Shown piece after piece: positions 1 to 9,918 of a stretch of DNA of 33,484 nt. Source of the stretch: Bordetella parapertussis. GTDB taxonomy: Bacteria > Pseudomonadota > Gammaproteobacteria > Burkholderiales > Burkholderiaceae_C. The position numbers and the translations under genes were made by a program. The stretch spans positions 1-33,484 of the forward strand of contig CAMCTC010000045.1 of the NCBI GenBank assembly GCA_945878355.1, written 5' to 3'. The number at the start of each line of letters is the position of its first letter. Positions within the stretch are counted from its first letter, which is position 1. The notes beneath the pieces are model-generated. The model saw nothing but the letters and a program-made list of their open reading frames with translations, was not told the origin of the DNA and ran no database searches.

Positions 1-509
1 GGCAGCGCCTCGATCTCGGCACGCACCGGGTTGCCGGTGACCAAGCCTTGCCGGACCGCCGCGGCAGGACCCTCGAAGCCAAAGGCCACGCGGTCGGCGA
101 ACCGCAGCAAGACCTTGTTCGACAGCAGCAGCGCAGCGTCCGCATTGACCAGCAGCAGCGGCTTGCGCAGCAGGCTGGCCATCAGGCCTCCGGGCAAACA
201 CACATAGCCGCCCATGCCCAGCACCGCGCTGGCACCGCGCCGGCGCAGCACAGCCGCAGCGTCCCAGAAAGCCCGGATCAGCCGCAAGCCGCCGCCCAGG
301 CTGTGCAGCAAGCCCTTGCCACGCATGCCGCTAAAAGCCAAGCGATCCAACGCGATACCGGTCGGCGGCACCAGACGGTTCTCCATGCCGGTGGTGGTGC
401 CGAGCCAACTCACGCTCCAGCCGCGACGCTGCAGTTCGCGGGCGACCGCGATACCGGGGATGATGTGGCCGCCAGTGCCAGCGGCCATGATCACGAGGTG
501 GGGCATCAT
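1..509 (-). CDS. murG: MurG, UDP-GlcNAc:lipid I transferase (partial, N-terminal 169 residues)
   Basis: MurG adds GlcNAc to lipid I on the cytoplasmic face of the membrane, giving lipid II. The reading frame runs from ATG at 509 leftward past the window edge, so only the N-terminal Rossmann-like domain is visible. The glycine-rich motif [15 protein letters not shown] near residues 9-23 is the MurG donor/lipid-binding loop, followed by [14 protein letters not shown], also typical. A second ATG at 506 is equally possible as the start. The gene closes the visible dcw cluster, downstream of ftsW. Its start codon overlaps an orphan copy of the ftsW 3' end (see the repeat at 506-735), which suggests that ftsW and murG once overlapped directly. 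Identity is firm; the C-terminal half cannot be judged. Confidence 0.95.
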   Translation of the reverse strand, partial: MMPHLVIMAAGTGGHIIPGIAVARELQRRGWSVSWLGTTTGMENRLVPPTGIALDRLAFSGMRGKGLLHSLGGGLRLIRAFWDAAAVLRRRGASAVLGMGGYVCLPGGLMASLLRKPLLLVNADAALLLSNKVLLRFADRVAFGFEGPAAAVRQGLVTGNPVRAEIEAL

Positions 510-735
510 GCGCGGCCTCCGCGCATCAATTGACGATTCTGGCTTCGCCTGAACCGGCATCGTGCGCTGCGCGCCCGCGCCGTGCTGCGCACGCCGCTCA
601 TGCTCGGCCTCCGCGCATGAGTTGCCTGTTTTGGCTACGCCGGAGCAGACAGCCTGCGCTGCGCGCAGCCGCCCTGCCCGTGCCGGGCAGGGCGCTCATG
701 CGCGGCCTCCGCGCATGAGCTGTCTGTTCTCAATA
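506..735 (-). repeat. Three imperfect tandem copies of the ftsW 3' end
   Basis: On the minus strand the codons for [10 protein letters not shown] plus a TGA stop occur three times: at the true end of ftsW (stop 696-698), again with stop at 598-600, and again with stop at 506-508 where it overlaps the murG start. Copy spacing is about 98 and 92 bases. The copies differ mainly at synonymous positions (for example AGA/AGG/CGT for Arg and CTC/CTC/TTG for Leu). Copies 1 and 3 contain near-perfect inverted arms, TCATGCGCGG and CCGCGCATGA, around a three-base loop, so the repeats could also form hairpins in RNA. Confidence 0.85.
671..693. other. Stem-loop in the ftsW-murG spacer
   Basis: GCCCTGCCC at 671-679 is the exact reverse complement of GGGCAGGGC at 685-693, with a five-base loop. 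It lies immediately downstream of the ftsW stop on the minus strand. It has no following T-run, so it is not a classical Rho-independent terminator; it could stabilise or attenuate the long mRNA before murG. Confidence 0.6.
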
Positions 736-1958
736 TCCACTCTGACGACGATTGCTAGGGCGATCAGGTTCATCAGGATCGCCGAGCCGCCGTAACTCAG
801 CAGCGGCAGCGTCAGGCCTTTGGTCGGCAATGCACCCAGCGTGACACCCATGTTGATCAGGGTCTGGCCGCCGATCCAGATGCCGATGCCCTGCGCCATC
901 AGACCGGCAAAGACGCGGTCCATCGCCACCGCCTGACGACCAATCACAAAAATCCTGCGGGTGAGCCAGAAGAACGCCAAGATCACCACCGCGACGCCAA
1001 TGAAACCCAACTCTTCGCCAATCACCGCCATCAAGAAATCGGTGTGCGCCTCGGGCAGGTAATGGAGCTTCTCGACACTGCTGCCCAGGCCTTGGCCGAA
1101 AACCTCACCGCGACCGAAAGCGATCAGCGAGTGGGTCAGTTGGTAGCCCTTGCCTGCCGAATACACCGGGTCCCAGGGGCTCATGAAAGCCAGGATGCGC
1201 TCGCGTCGGAACGGACTGGTCGCGATCATCATCCCGAACGCCGCCAGCAGCACCGTGAGGCTGAGGAAGAACATCTTGCCGTTGACGCCGCCCAAGAACA
1301 GCACACCAAGCGCCATCAGCGCGATCACAACGAAAGCGCCCATGTCAGGCTCGGCCAGCAGCAACACACCGATGAAAGCCAGCGCCAGTGCCATCGGCCA
1401 CACCGCCTGGATGAACCGCTCCTTGACGTCCATCTTGCGAACCATGTAGCTCGCCGCGTACATCGCCATACCCAACTTGGCCAATTCGCTAGGCTGGAAA
1501 TTCATCCCGCCCACCGGCAGCCAGCGCCGCGCACCGTTCACACCCTTGCCCACATGCGGAATCAGCACCACGGCGAGCAGCAGCAGCGAAAACAAAAAAA
1601 TCCTGGGCGCCCATTTTTCCCATGCCTTGACCGGCACCTGCACTGCCAGCAGCGCGGCCACAAACGCGATGCCCAGCGACAGCGCATGGCGGTTGAGAAA
1701 GAAGGTGGGCGAATAGCGCGCGTACTTGGGACTGTCGGGCAGCGCAACACTGGCCGAATAGACCATCACCAGACCCAAGGTCAGCAAGCCGATGACGCAC
1801 CACACCAGCGCCGAGTCGAAGCCGGCGATCCGGGTCGGTTGATCGGTCGCTTGGCCATCCCAGTCGCGGATCGGCAAGCGGTTCTCGCGCTCGCTGCGCC
1901 AGACCTGCAGGCGCTGCATCCATGGCGCCAGACCGATCGCCTCAGCCAGCTTGCTCAC
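696..1958 (-). CDS. ftsW: FtsW, SEDS-family septal peptidoglycan glycosyltransferase
   Basis: FtsW polymerises lipid II at the division septum together with the class B PBP FtsI, which is encoded upstream in the same cluster. The 420-residue protein has a cytoplasmic N-terminus of about 50 residues and then about ten hydrophobic segments. SEDS signatures are visible: [40 protein letters not shown] and [16 protein letters not shown] near the C-terminus. The frame begins with GTG at 1958, which forms a GTGA overlap with the murD stop, so I prefer it to later ATG codons. The last ten codons are repeated twice more before murG. Length is a little above the usual 380-410 because of the N-terminal tail. 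Confidence 0.96.
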   Translation of the reverse strand: MSKLAEAIGLAPWMQRLQVWRSERENRLPIRDWDGQATDQPTRIAGFDSALVWCVIGLLTLGLVMVYSASVALPDSPKYARYSPTFFLNRHALSLGIAFVAALLAVQVPVKAWEKWAPRIFLFSLLLLAVVLIPHVGKGVNGARRWLPVGGMNFQPSELAKLGMAMYAASYMVRKMDVKERFIQAVWPMALALAFIGVLLLAEPDMGAFVVIALMALGVLFLGGVNGKMFFLSLTVLLAAFGMMIATSPFRRERILAFMSPWDPVYSAGKGYQLTHSLIAFGRGEVFGQGLGSSVEKLHYLPEAHTDFLMAVIGEELGFIGVAVVILAFFWLTRRIFVIGRQAVAMDRVFAGLMAQGIGIWIGGQTLINMGVTLGALPTKGLTLPLLSYGGSAILMNLIALAIVVRVDIENRQLMRGGRA

Positions 1959-3733
1959 AGCACCGCCTCGCCGCGTTCGGCGGCCCGGGCCTGCACCGCA
2001 GCCACGAACACCTCAGCCCGGTGACCGTAGTTGCGGAACATGTCGAGGCTGGCGCAGGCTGGGCTCAGCAGCAGCGCATCACCTGCCTGCGCCTGGTCGA
2101 AGCACCAATTCACCGCGTCCTCCAGGCTGTCGTGGCGTTGACGCGGCACCGCGGCCGAGGTCGGGTCGGCGGCCAACGCAGCGTCGATCGCACCAGCGTC
2201 ACGACCGATCAAGGCCACTGCCCTGGCATGCCGCGCCACGGGTTGAGCCAGCGCAGAGAAATTCTGACCCTTGCCGTCGCCACCCAGGATCGCCAGCAAT
2301 TTGGCCGGCGCCTGATCAGCGCCCAGGCCCAACAGCGCAGCCACGGTGGCGCCGACATTGGTGCCCTTGCTGTCGTCGAAAGCCTCGACATCACCGACAC
2401 GGGCGACAAACTCAAGCCGGTGCGGCTCGCCGCGGTACTCGCGCAAACCATGCAGCATAGGCGCCAAGGGGCAACCGATCGCGCAGGCCAATGCCAGCGC
2501 AGCCAGCGCGTTGGCAGCGTTGTGGCGGCCACGCACGCGCAACGCGTCAGCCGGCATCAGCCGCTGCAGGTAAATCTCTTCGTCCTGATCTTCACCTCGA
2601 CGACGCTTGAGTGTCTCGTCGACCTCGCGCGCCCGCACCAACCAGGCGATGCCGTTCTCGACCACCAGACCGAAATCACCCGGCCGCTGCGGTGCATCGA
2701 GTCCGAAACGAAACACCTTGCGACCGACCGATCGGGTCGGTCGGCCTCGCCCGCCTTTGACGAGCACAGGCGCGGGCACCATGGCTTCGACCTGCAGGTC
2801 ATCGCGGTTGATGACCATCACGCTGCGCTCGCCAAAGACCTTGGCCTTGGCCTCAATGTAAGCGGCCATCGAGCCATGCCAATCCAGATGGTCCGGGCTG
2901 AGATTGAGCACGGTCGCGGCGTCGGGCTCGAAACCCTGCACGCTGTCGAGCTGGAAACTCGACAGTTCGAGCACCCAGACCTCGGGCAAGTGCTTGAACA
3001 CCGGTCCGGCAAGTACGCTGACCGAAGGCTCAGGATCCACGGCCGAAAGCTCATCGGCCGCATCGGCCGCATCGACGAGCGGGCCTGGCAACAGCGTATC
3101 GAGACAGGGGGCGGCGATCTCGCCCGTCGGCTCGATCGACTCGGTGATCGACGCATCGATAGGCGTTTCGCAAGCTGTGGCCAGCAGGCCAGTCTCTTCG
3201 ACCTGGGCGGGCTGCACCGGCTCCAAGGCCAGCGCCTGGGCCAGCGTGTCGAGCATCGTCGGCCCGATGTTGCCGGCCACCGCGACCCGAAAACCGCATC
3301 GACCCACCAGCAAAGCGCACATCGCGGTGGTCGTGGTCTTGCCGTTGGTACCCGTGATCGCCAACAGCTTGGGTGAGTATCCTCGTTCAGTCTTGAGTTC
3401 CGCCAGCGCGGCGACAAAAAGGTCTAGCTCTGCGGCCACCGCGATGCCCCGAGCTTGCGCGGCGGCCAGCAGGGGTGCGATCCGCTCATCGCCAGGCGCC
3501 AGGCCCGGGCTCTTGAGCAGCAGTTGCACGCCAGCCAGGTCGGCCACAAGCGGCAGGCCGCTGTGCAGGCCAATCTCGGGCAAGGTCTCGCGCAACACCG
3601 CCGCCTGGGGCGGGTCTTCGCGCGAATCCCAGACCTGAACCTTTGCGCCCCGGCTGGCGCACCAACGCGCCATCGCCAGGCCGGAATTTCCGAGGCCCAG
3701 CACCAGCACGTGGAGGTCAGCCAGTGGCGTCAT
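1955..3733 (-). CDS. murD: MurD, UDP-MurNAc-L-alanine:D-glutamate ligase with a large insertion
   Basis: MurD is the cytoplasmic ATP-dependent ligase that adds D-Glu to UDP-MurNAc-L-Ala. The N-terminal UDP-binding domain shows [14 protein letters not shown]. The ATP loop is [13 protein letters not shown] (residues 127-139), the central domain has [11 protein letters not shown] (254-264), and the C-terminal domain has [15 protein letters not shown] and [12 protein letters not shown]. At 592 residues it is far longer than the E. coli protein (438). Most of the excess is about 78 acidic, Ala/Pro-rich residues between [15 protein letters not shown] and [12 protein letters not shown] (about residues 171-248). 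Smaller extra segments occur around the QRPGDFG and [12 protein letters not shown] regions. ATG at 3733 lies seven bases after the mraY stop. Core motifs are intact, so it is probably active. Confidence 0.96.
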   Translation of the reverse strand: MTPLADLHVLVLGLGNSGLAMARWCASRGAKVQVWDSREDPPQAAVLRETLPEIGLHSGLPLVADLAGVQLLLKSPGLAPGDERIAPLLAAAQARGIAVAAELDLFVAALAELKTERGYSPKLLAITGTNGKTTTTAMCALLVGRCGFRVAVAGNIGPTMLDTLAQALALEPVQPAQVEETGLLATACETPIDASITESIEPTGEIAAPCLDTLLPGPLVDAADAADELSAVDPEPSVSVLAGPVFKHLPEVWVLELSSFQLDSVQGFEPDAATVLNLSPDHLDWHGSMAAYIEAKAKVFGERSVMVINRDDLQVEAMVPAPVLVKGGRGRPTRSVGRKVFRFGLDAPQRPGDFGLVVENGIAWLVRAREVDETLKRRRGEDQDEEIYLQRLMPADALRVRGRHNAANALAALALACAIGCPLAPMLHGLREYRGEPHRLEFVARVGDVEAFDDSKGTNVGATVAALLGLGADQAPAKLLAILGGDGKGQNFSALAQPVARHARAVALIGRDAGAIDAALAADPTSAAVPRQRHDSLEDAVNWCFDQAQAGDALLLSPACASLDMFRNYGHRAEVFVAAVQARAAERGEAVL

Positions 3734-3740
3734 GTCTCGA

Positions 3741-4919
3741 TCACCGCAGCTTCAGACTGGCCAGACCGACCAGGCACAACAACATCGTGATGATCCAGAA
3801 CCGGATCACGACCTGGGTCTCGGTCCAACCGCTCTTCTCGAAATGGTGGTGCAAGGGCGCCATCTTGAAGATGCGCCGGCCGACGCCAAAACGCTTTCTG
3901 GTGTACTTGAACCAGCCCACCTGCAGCATCACCGACAAGACCTCGGCGACGAAGACCGCGCCCATCACACCGAGCACGATCTCCTGCCGGGTGATCACCG
4001 CGACCGTGCCCAGGCCACCGCCCAGCGCCAGCGCACCCACGTCGCCCATGAAGACCTGCGCCGGGTGGGCGTTGAACCAGAGAAAAGCCAAGCCTGCGCC
4101 GGCCAATGCACCGCAGAAGATCAGCAGTTCACCGGCCCCCGGAATGTAGGGAAACAGCAAGTACTTGCTGTAGACCGAATTGCCAACGACATAGGCAAAG
4201 ATGCCCAGTGCGCTGCCCACCATCACGACCGGCATGATTGCCAGACCGTCAAGCCCGTCGGTGAAGTTCACCGCGTTGCTGGTGCCCACGATCACGAAGT
4301 AGGTCAGCGCGATGAAGCCGTACACCCCGAGTGGGTAGCTGACGGTCTTGAAAAACGGCAGCATCAGGTCGGCCTTGGGCGGCAGGTCGTTGGAAAACCC
4401 GCTTTGAATCCAACGCACGAACAACTCCAGCACCCGCAGGTTGGTCGTCTCCGACACCGAGAACGCCAGGTAGAGCGCCGCGACGCCGCCGATCAGCGAC
4501 TGCCAGAAGAACTTCTCGCGCGACCGCATGCCTTCGGGGTCTTTGTTGACCACTTTGCGCCAGTCATCGACCCAACCCACCGCACCGAAACCGAAGGTCA
4601 CCAGCATCACGACCCAGACAAAGCGGTTGCTCCAATCGAACCACAGCAGCGTGGACACGCCCACGCCGATCAGGATCAGCACGCCACCCATGGTCGGCGT
4701 GCCGCTCTTGACCAGGTGCGACTGCAATCCGTAGTCGCGGATCGGCTGGCCGATCTTCAACTCGGTGAGCTTGCGGATCACCATCGGGCCAAACGACAGG
4801 CCGATCAACAGGGCTGTCATCGCCGACATCACGGCGCGAAAGGTCAAGTACTGGAACACGCGCAAGAAACCCCATTCGGGAAACTGCGCCAGCAGCCACT
4901 GACTCAGACTAAGCAACAT
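3741..4919 (-). CDS. mraY: MraY, phospho-MurNAc-pentapeptide transferase
   Basis: MraY transfers phospho-MurNAc-pentapeptide from UDP to undecaprenyl phosphate, making lipid I, and is an integral membrane enzyme. The 392-residue protein has about ten hydrophobic segments. Motifs are [13 protein letters not shown] in the first cytoplasmic loop, [13 protein letters not shown] (the Asp-rich catalytic motif) and [12 protein letters not shown] near the C-terminus. The frame is open further upstream to 5036, but the protein similarity begins at [20 protein letters not shown], so ATG at 4919 is chosen; it overlaps the end of murF by 11 bases. Length is slightly above E. coli MraY (360), due to an extra periplasmic loop around [14 protein letters not shown]. 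Confidence 0.96.
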   Translation of the reverse strand: MLLSLSQWLLAQFPEWGFLRVFQYLTFRAVMSAMTALLIGLSFGPMVIRKLTELKIGQPIRDYGLQSHLVKSGTPTMGGVLILIGVGVSTLLWFDWSNRFVWVVMLVTFGFGAVGWVDDWRKVVNKDPEGMRSREKFFWQSLIGGVAALYLAFSVSETTNLRVLELFVRWIQSGFSNDLPPKADLMLPFFKTVSYPLGVYGFIALTYFVIVGTSNAVNFTDGLDGLAIMPVVMVGSALGIFAYVVGNSVYSKYLLFPYIPGAGELLIFCGALAGAGLAFLWFNAHPAQVFMGDVGALALGGGLGTVAVITRQEIVLGVMGAVFVAEVLSVMLQVGWFKYTRKRFGVGRRIFKMAPLHHHFEKSGWTETQVVIRFWIITMLLCLVGLASLKLR

Positions 4920-6327
4920 GGTCAAGCCCTTCCAAAGCCTGCTGCTGCAGGGCCGCCACCACAGTGGGCATGTGCATGAATTTCGATCCCTTGACCAGCA
5001 CCGCGCCGACCGCAGGGGCTTGCTCGATGGCGGCAATCACCGCCGGCGCGTCGGCGAAGTGCAGCGCGCCAGGCCCGAAAGCCGTTGCCGCATGAACACA
5101 GGCCTGACCAACGGCCCAGAACTTTTCGATACCCGCAGCAAGCGCATAAGCGCCCACCTCGGCATGGAAGGCAGGGCTGCGGTCGCCGACCTCGCCCATG
5201 TCGCCCAACACCAGCCAGCGCGGGCCGGGCAGCGCGGCCAGCACGTCGATCGCGGCACGCACCGAATCCGGGTTGGCGTTGTAGCTGTCGTCCACCAGGC
5301 TGACATCACGGCCGGCCCAGTGCAGCGGCAGCAGACGCGAGCGGCCAGCCACCGGGCGGAAGCTGGCCAGGCCCTGCGCCACCGCCGCCAAAGGAACACC
5401 TGCGGCCAGCGCGGCGGCGGTGGCCGCCAGCGCGTTGTGCAGGTTGTGGCGGCCAGGGATGTGCAGTTGCAAGTTGGCTGCGCCGACAGGTGTGTGCACG
5501 CGCAGCTGCCAATGACCGCCATCGGCATCGCTGGCCCAGACTGGCGACGAGGTCGCATCCAACATCACATCGGCAGCGCCGGTGAGTGCGAAGCTGATGC
5601 TGCGGCGGGCACCGGCCAGCGCAAGCCAGACCGCCGCATGGGCATCGTCGGCCGGGTAGACCGCGATGCCATCGGCCGGCAGCGCCGTGATCACTGCGCC
5701 GTTCTCCTGCGCCACGGCTTGCACCGTGTGCATGAACTCCTGGTGCTCGCGCTGGGCGTTGTTGACCAGCGCCACGGTGGCTTGGGCGATGGTCGCGAGC
5801 TGCGCAATCTCGCCAGGGTGGTTCATGCCCATTTCCAGCACCGCAATGCGGTGCCAGACCGTCGCGTCCTGCCTCAGTCTCAGCACGGTCAGCGGCAAGC
5901 CGATGTGGTTGTTGAAGTTGCCGGCGGTGGCCAATGCAGCGTCGCCAACCCAGGCGCGCAGGATAGCCGCGATCATCTGCGTCACAGTGGTCTTGCCGTT
6001 GCTGCCAGTCACCGCGATCAGTGCCAGTTTCATACGGACCCGCCAGGCCGCTGCGAGCTGTTGCAGCGCGACCAGCGTGTCTGGCACCAGCAGCCCCGGC
6101 AGGCCGGACTCGGCCAGTCCCCGCTCAGCCAGTGCCGCGACAGCGCCTGCAGCACGGGCTTGACCCAAGTAGTCGTGGGCATCGAAGCGATCGCCACGCA
6201 GCGCAACAAAAAAGTCGCCTGCTTGCAGGCTGCGGGTGTCGCTGTGCACGCGCAGCAGCGGCGTCGCGCCGTCACCGACCAGTGTCGACCCCGGCAGCAG
6301 GGCTTGGGACTGGGCCAGCGTCATCAT
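4909..6327 (-). CDS. murF: MurF, UDP-MurNAc-tripeptide:D-Ala-D-Ala ligase
   Basis: MurF adds D-Ala-D-Ala to UDP-MurNAc-tripeptide in the cytoplasm, completing the pentapeptide. The Mur-ligase ATP loop [14 protein letters not shown] is clear, followed by [14 protein letters not shown], the hinge region [13 protein letters not shown], and the C-terminal [16 protein letters not shown]. Length is about 472 residues, close to the family norm of about 450. The start is uncertain: a GTG at 6336 makes a GTGA overlap with the end of murE, and ATG codons follow at 6327 and 6324. I chose 6327 because homologous proteins usually begin M-M-T-L, but 6336 is a real alternative. It lies between murE and mraY with no spacers. 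Confidence 0.94.
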   Translation of the reverse strand: MMTLAQSQALLPGSTLVGDGATPLLRVHSDTRSLQAGDFFVALRGDRFDAHDYLGQARAAGAVAALAERGLAESGLPGLLVPDTLVALQQLAAAWRVRMKLALIAVTGSNGKTTVTQMIAAILRAWVGDAALATAGNFNNHIGLPLTVLRLRQDATVWHRIAVLEMGMNHPGEIAQLATIAQATVALVNNAQREHQEFMHTVQAVAQENGAVITALPADGIAVYPADDAHAAVWLALAGARRSISFALTGAADVMLDATSSPVWASDADGGHWQLRVHTPVGAANLQLHIPGRHNLHNALAATAAALAAGVPLAAVAQGLASFRPVAGRSRLLPLHWAGRDVSLVDDSYNANPDSVRAAIDVLAALPGPRWLVLGDMGEVGDRSPAFHAEVGAYALAAGIEKFWAVGQACVHAATAFGPGALHFADAPAVIAAIEQAPAVGAVLVKGSKFMHMPTVVAALQQQALEGLDHVA

Positions 6328-6332
6328 TGCGG

Positions 6333-7847
6333 TCACTGCAAACCCCTTCGCGCAAGAGCCTGCGAGGCAATCTGCTGGTCGACGAATGGCCGCTTGACAC
6401 CCGCCAACTCCTGGTAGTCCTCATGGCCTTTGCCCGCCAGCAGCAGCAGGTCAGCGGCGTCAGCTTGTTCGATCGCCCGGTCGATCGCGGCGCGACGATC
6501 TTCGATCACCTCGACATGCGCTCCGTCGGCAACACCGGCACGGATCTGCGCCAAGATCGCTGCGGGGTCTTCGTCGCGCGGGTTGTCACTGGTCAACACG
6601 ACACGGTCGGCCAAGCGCCCGGCCATCGCGCCCATCAGCGGCCGCTTGCTGGCGTCGCGGTTGCCGCCACAGCCAAACAAGCACCACAACCGGCCGCCGC
6701 GTGCGGCAGCCAGCGGGCGCAATGCGTTCAAGGCCTTGTCGAGTGCATCCGGCGTGTGGGCAAAGTCGACCACCACTTCGGGCTGGCCGGGGCGGGCTGC
6801 CACGCGCTCCATCCGTCCTGGCACTGGCGTGAGCCGGGGCAGCACAGCCACCGCACGCTCCAGATCCACCCCCAGCGCGCGCAGCGCCCCAAGCACCGAC
6901 AACAAATTGCTGGCGTTGAAATCGCCGACCAGGTGGCTGCGCACCGCCAGCCTTGCCTGCCCTTCGACCACGGTGAACGCCAAGCCGCCATCGACATAGC
7001 GCAGATCGCTGGCCTGCAGGCGCGCCGAGCCGGCCACGGCGGTGGTCCACAGGTCGAGTCCGGCGTCAGCGCAGTCACGCGCCAACGCGGCACCCTGCGG
7101 GTCGTCGAGGTTGACCACCGCAGCCCGCAGTCCGGGCCAAGCGAACAGTGCGCGTTTGGCGGCCCAGTAAGCCGCCATGTCGCCGTGGTAGTCGAGGTGG
7201 TCTTGGGTGAAGTTGCTGAACTGTGCGACCGCGATCTTCGTACCGGTCAAGCGGTGCTCGGCCAGGCCGATCGACGAGGCCTCGATCGCGCAGGCGGCAA
7301 AGCCGGCGTCGGCCATGCGGCGCAAAGCCAATTGCAACGTGACCGGGTCGGGCGTGGTCAGGCCGTTGTGAACCAGGGTCGACGGCGAGTCTTGCAGCGG
7401 CGGCTCGCCAATCCCGAGCGTGCCGACCAAGCCGCAGCGCTGGCCCAATGCGGACAGCGCCTGCGCCGTCCACCAGGCCGTGCTGCTTTTGCCGTTGGTG
7501 CCAGTCACAGCGATCACCTGCACAGCGCTGGCGGGCTCGCCAAACCAGGCCGCAGCCAACGGGCCGGTCGCGGCCTTCAGGCCTGCCAGGCTGGCAATGC
7601 GGGGGTCGTTGGCATCGAAGTCAAAAGCCTCGGCGCCCTCGGTCTCTACCAAGCAGGCCGCAGCGCCGGCGGCCAGCGCCGCACGCACGTGGCGGCGGCC
7701 GTCGCTGGCATGGCCTGGCCAAGCGATGAAGGCATCGCCTGGCCGCAACAGCCGGCTGTCGGTGCGCAGCCGGTCAACGCCCGAACCGCCCAGGCGCTGG
7801 GTCAACCAAGTCCTGGCCTCGGTGAGGCCTGACAGCGTGCGCGCCAT
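6333..7847 (-). CDS. murE: MurE, UDP-MurNAc-L-Ala-D-Glu:meso-DAP ligase
   Basis: MurE adds the third peptide residue to UDP-MurNAc-dipeptide. The motif TSDNPRDEDP contains DNPR, the signature for meso-diaminopimelate rather than lysine specificity, as expected in a Gram-negative. The ATP loop is VTGTNGKSSTAWW; TQDHLDYHGDMAAYWAAK carries the usual catalytic residues of the central domain, and FNASNLLSVLGAL follows. ATG at 7847 (MARTLSGLTEAR) directly overlaps the ftsI stop as TGATG; the TTG one codon earlier is unlikely to be used. The 504-residue length matches the family. Confidence 0.95.
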   Translation of the reverse strand: MARTLSGLTEARTWLTQRLGGSGVDRLRTDSRLLRPGDAFIAWPGHASDGRRHVRAALAAGAAACLVETEGAEAFDFDANDPRIASLAGLKAATGPLAAAWFGEPASAVQVIAVTGTNGKSSTAWWTAQALSALGQRCGLVGTLGIGEPPLQDSPSTLVHNGLTTPDPVTLQLALRRMADAGFAACAIEASSIGLAEHRLTGTKIAVAQFSNFTQDHLDYHGDMAAYWAAKRALFAWPGLRAAVVNLDDPQGAALARDCADAGLDLWTTAVAGSARLQASDLRYVDGGLAFTVVEGQARLAVRSHLVGDFNASNLLSVLGALRALGVDLERAVAVLPRLTPVPGRMERVAARPGQPEVVVDFAHTPDALDKALNALRPLAAARGGRLWCLFGCGGNRDASKRPLMGAMAGRLADRVVLTSDNPRDEDPAAILAQIRAGVADGAHVEVIEDRRAAIDRAIEQADAADLLLLAGKGHEDYQELAGVKRPFVDQQIASQALARRGLQ

Positions 7848-9613
7848 CAAAAGCTCTCCCGCTCAGCCGGCATCGCATTGGCCACCACGCCCGACCTGAC
7901 GTCGAGATCGGGTGCGACGTTCATCATGCGAAGCGTCTGCTGGACCACCTGACTGAACACCGGCGCGGCCACATCGCCGCCGAAATACTTGCCGTTGGTC
8001 GGTTCATCGACCATCACCGCAACGATGATCCGCGGCTTGCCGATGGGCGCCATGCCGACAAACCAGGACCGGTACTTGTTGCTGGCGTAACCGCGGCCTT
8101 CCTGCTTGTGTGCAGTACCGCTCTTGCCGCCGACCGAGTAACCCATGGTCTGCGCCTTCGGAGCGGTGCCGCCTGGACCTGAGGCCAATTGCAGCATGGT
8201 GCGGATTTCCTGCGCGGTTTGCGCCGACAGCACCCGCCTGCCGGTGACCGGGTGGTCCTGCTTGAGCATGCTGACCGGGACCACTTCGCCGTCGCGGGCG
8301 AAGACGGTATAGGCCTGCGCCATCTGCAACAAGGACGCCGACAAACCGTAGCCGTAAGCCATGGTCGCTTGCTCGATGGGCCGCCAGGTCTTGTAGGGCC
8401 GCAGCCGGCCTGTCACGGCGCCAGGAAAGCTGATCTGCGGCTTCTGGCCATAGCCCACCGCCGAGTACAGCTCCCACAGCTCGCGCGGCGGCATCATCAT
8501 CGCGATGCGCACGATGCCGATGTTGCTGCTCTTCTGGATCACCTCGCGTGCTGACAGCGCCGCGTGGCCATGCGCGTCCTTGATCGGGATGCCGCTGACC
8601 ACCACGCTGCCTGCGGCGGTGTTCAGCACGGTCTCGGCTTTGATGCGGCCGGTCTCCAAGGCCAGCGCCATGACCAGCGGTTTCATCGTCGAACCGGGCT
8701 CGAAGATGTCGGTCAGCGCACGGTTGCGCAGTTGCTCGCCACTGCGCCGGCCACGCTCGCCCGGGTCATAGCTCGGGTAATTGGCCAGCGCCAGCACTTC
8801 ACCGGTCTGGACATCGAGCACCACGACGCTGCCGGCCTTGGCCTTGTGCTCGGCCACCGCGTCGCGGACCTGCTGGTAGGCAAAGAACTGGACCTTGGCA
8901 TCGACCGACAGCGCGATCTCGGCGCCATCGGTCGGCTCGATGTGGGTGCCCTGGTCTTCGATCACCCGGCCAAGCCTGTCCTGCAGAACGCCGCGAGCGC
9001 CGTTGTGGCCTTGCAGCTGCCTCTGGAATGCCAGCTCGATGCCCTCTTGGCCCTGGTCCTCGAGGTTGGTGAAACCCACCACATGCGCCGCCGACTCGCC
9101 CTCGGGATAGCGCCGCCGGTATTCGCGGCTCTGGTGCAGCCCCTTGAGCCCCAAGGCCTGGATCTTGGTCCAAGCATCGGTCTCGATATGGCGCCTCAGC
9201 CAGGCGAAATTGCTGCTACCGCTGGTCAGCCTGGCCTCGAGGTCCTGCGGCGCCATGCTCAGCAGTTGTGCAAGCTGGGCGCGTTGTCCGACGTTGGCTT
9301 GAAACTCCTTGGGGATGGCCCAGACACTGGGCACCGGCACACTGGTGGCCAGCAACTGTCCGCTGCGATCGACGATGCGCCCACGGGTGGCCGGTACTTC
9401 CAGCGTGTGGGCGTAGCGCTTTTCGCCTTCCTTCTGGAAGAAGTCGGGTCCGATGACCTGGATGTAGCCGGCGCGTCCGAGCAATCCGGCAAAGCCCAGA
9501 CCGAACGCCGCGACGACCAGGCGGCTGCGCCACTTGGGTGTCTTGCTCGCCAGCAAGGGGCTGCTGGCGTAGTTGACACCACGCACACTGGCAGGGTTCA
9601 TCGGTTTTTTCAC
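7847..9613 (-). CDS. ftsI: FtsI (PBP3), septal peptidoglycan transpeptidase
   Basis: This is the class B penicillin-binding protein that cross-links septal peptidoglycan and partners FtsW. It is a bitopic inner-membrane protein with a short cytoplasmic tail, one transmembrane helix (about residues 31-49) and periplasmic domains. The dimerisation domain has ATRGRIVDRSGQLLATS (about 75-91). Transpeptidase motifs are the nucleophile box STMK (308-311), SSN (362-364) and KSGT (497-500). At 588 residues it matches E. coli FtsI. The start is GTG at 9613, forming a GTGA overlap with ftsL; an in-frame ATG follows four codons later. No catalytic residue is missing. Confidence 0.96.
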   Translation of the reverse strand: MKKPMNPASVRGVNYASSPLLASKTPKWRSRLVVAAFGLGFAGLLGRAGYIQVIGPDFFQKEGEKRYAHTLEVPATRGRIVDRSGQLLATSVPVPSVWAIPKEFQANVGQRAQLAQLLSMAPQDLEARLTSGSSNFAWLRRHIETDAWTKIQALGLKGLHQSREYRRRYPEGESAAHVVGFTNLEDQGQEGIELAFQRQLQGHNGARGVLQDRLGRVIEDQGTHIEPTDGAEIALSVDAKVQFFAYQQVRDAVAEHKAKAGSVVVLDVQTGEVLALANYPSYDPGERGRRSGEQLRNRALTDIFEPGSTMKPLVMALALETGRIKAETVLNTAAGSVVVSGIPIKDAHGHAALSAREVIQKSSNIGIVRIAMMMPPRELWELYSAVGYGQKPQISFPGAVTGRLRPYKTWRPIEQATMAYGYGLSASLLQMAQAYTVFARDGEVVPVSMLKQDHPVTGRRVLSAQTAQEIRTMLQLASGPGGTAPKAQTMGYSVGGKSGTAHKQEGRGYASNKYRSWFVGMAPIGKPRIIVAVMVDEPTNGKYFGGDVAAPVFSQVVQQTLRMMNVAPDLDVRSGVVANAMPAERESF

Positions 9614-9918
9614 CAGCCCAGCCCCGCGCGTCCGATCGCCGCACTGGCTGGCGATCCTTGCTGGCCTTCGTACATCGTCACGGCCGGCGTCGCGGTGCTC
9701 ATCTTCAAGCGCTCGCGCGCAGTGCGCTCGACCCGCAGATTGGTGGCCTGCAGTTGCCGATCGGCCTCCAGCCGCCGGTGGTCGCCTTCGAGCCGCAGCG
9801 CCTCGGTCTCGGCGCGGTGGATCTCGCTGAACAAGCGCCGCGCGTCATACGCCGTCTTGACCAGCACCAGCGCGCTGGCAGTCAACGCGAGCAGCAGCAG
9901 AATGTTCCAACGCGTCAT
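9610..9918 (-). CDS. ftsL: FtsL, divisome bitopic protein
   Basis: FtsL forms the FtsQLB complex that activates FtsWI. The 102-residue protein has a very short cytoplasmic N-terminus, one transmembrane helix (about residues 5-23, rich in Leu/Ala/Val) and then a charged helix (about 28-72) with heptad-like spacing of Ala/Leu consistent with a coiled coil. Primary sequence of FtsL is poorly conserved, so the call rests on size, topology and its fixed position between rsmH and ftsI. The ATG at 9918 overlaps the rsmH stop as ATGA. Confidence 0.92.
   Translation of the reverse strand: MTRWNILLLLALTASALVLVKTAYDARRLFSEIHRAETEALRLEGDHRRLEADRQLQATNLRVERTARERLKMSTATPAVTMYEGQQGSPASAAIGRAGLGW

Noticed and set aside
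1922..3376. Long plus-strand open frame of 484 codons opposite murD
   Set aside because: It is the antisense shadow of murD in GC-rich DNA. It is rich in Arg, His and Gln with no domain, and murD itself has all its motifs.
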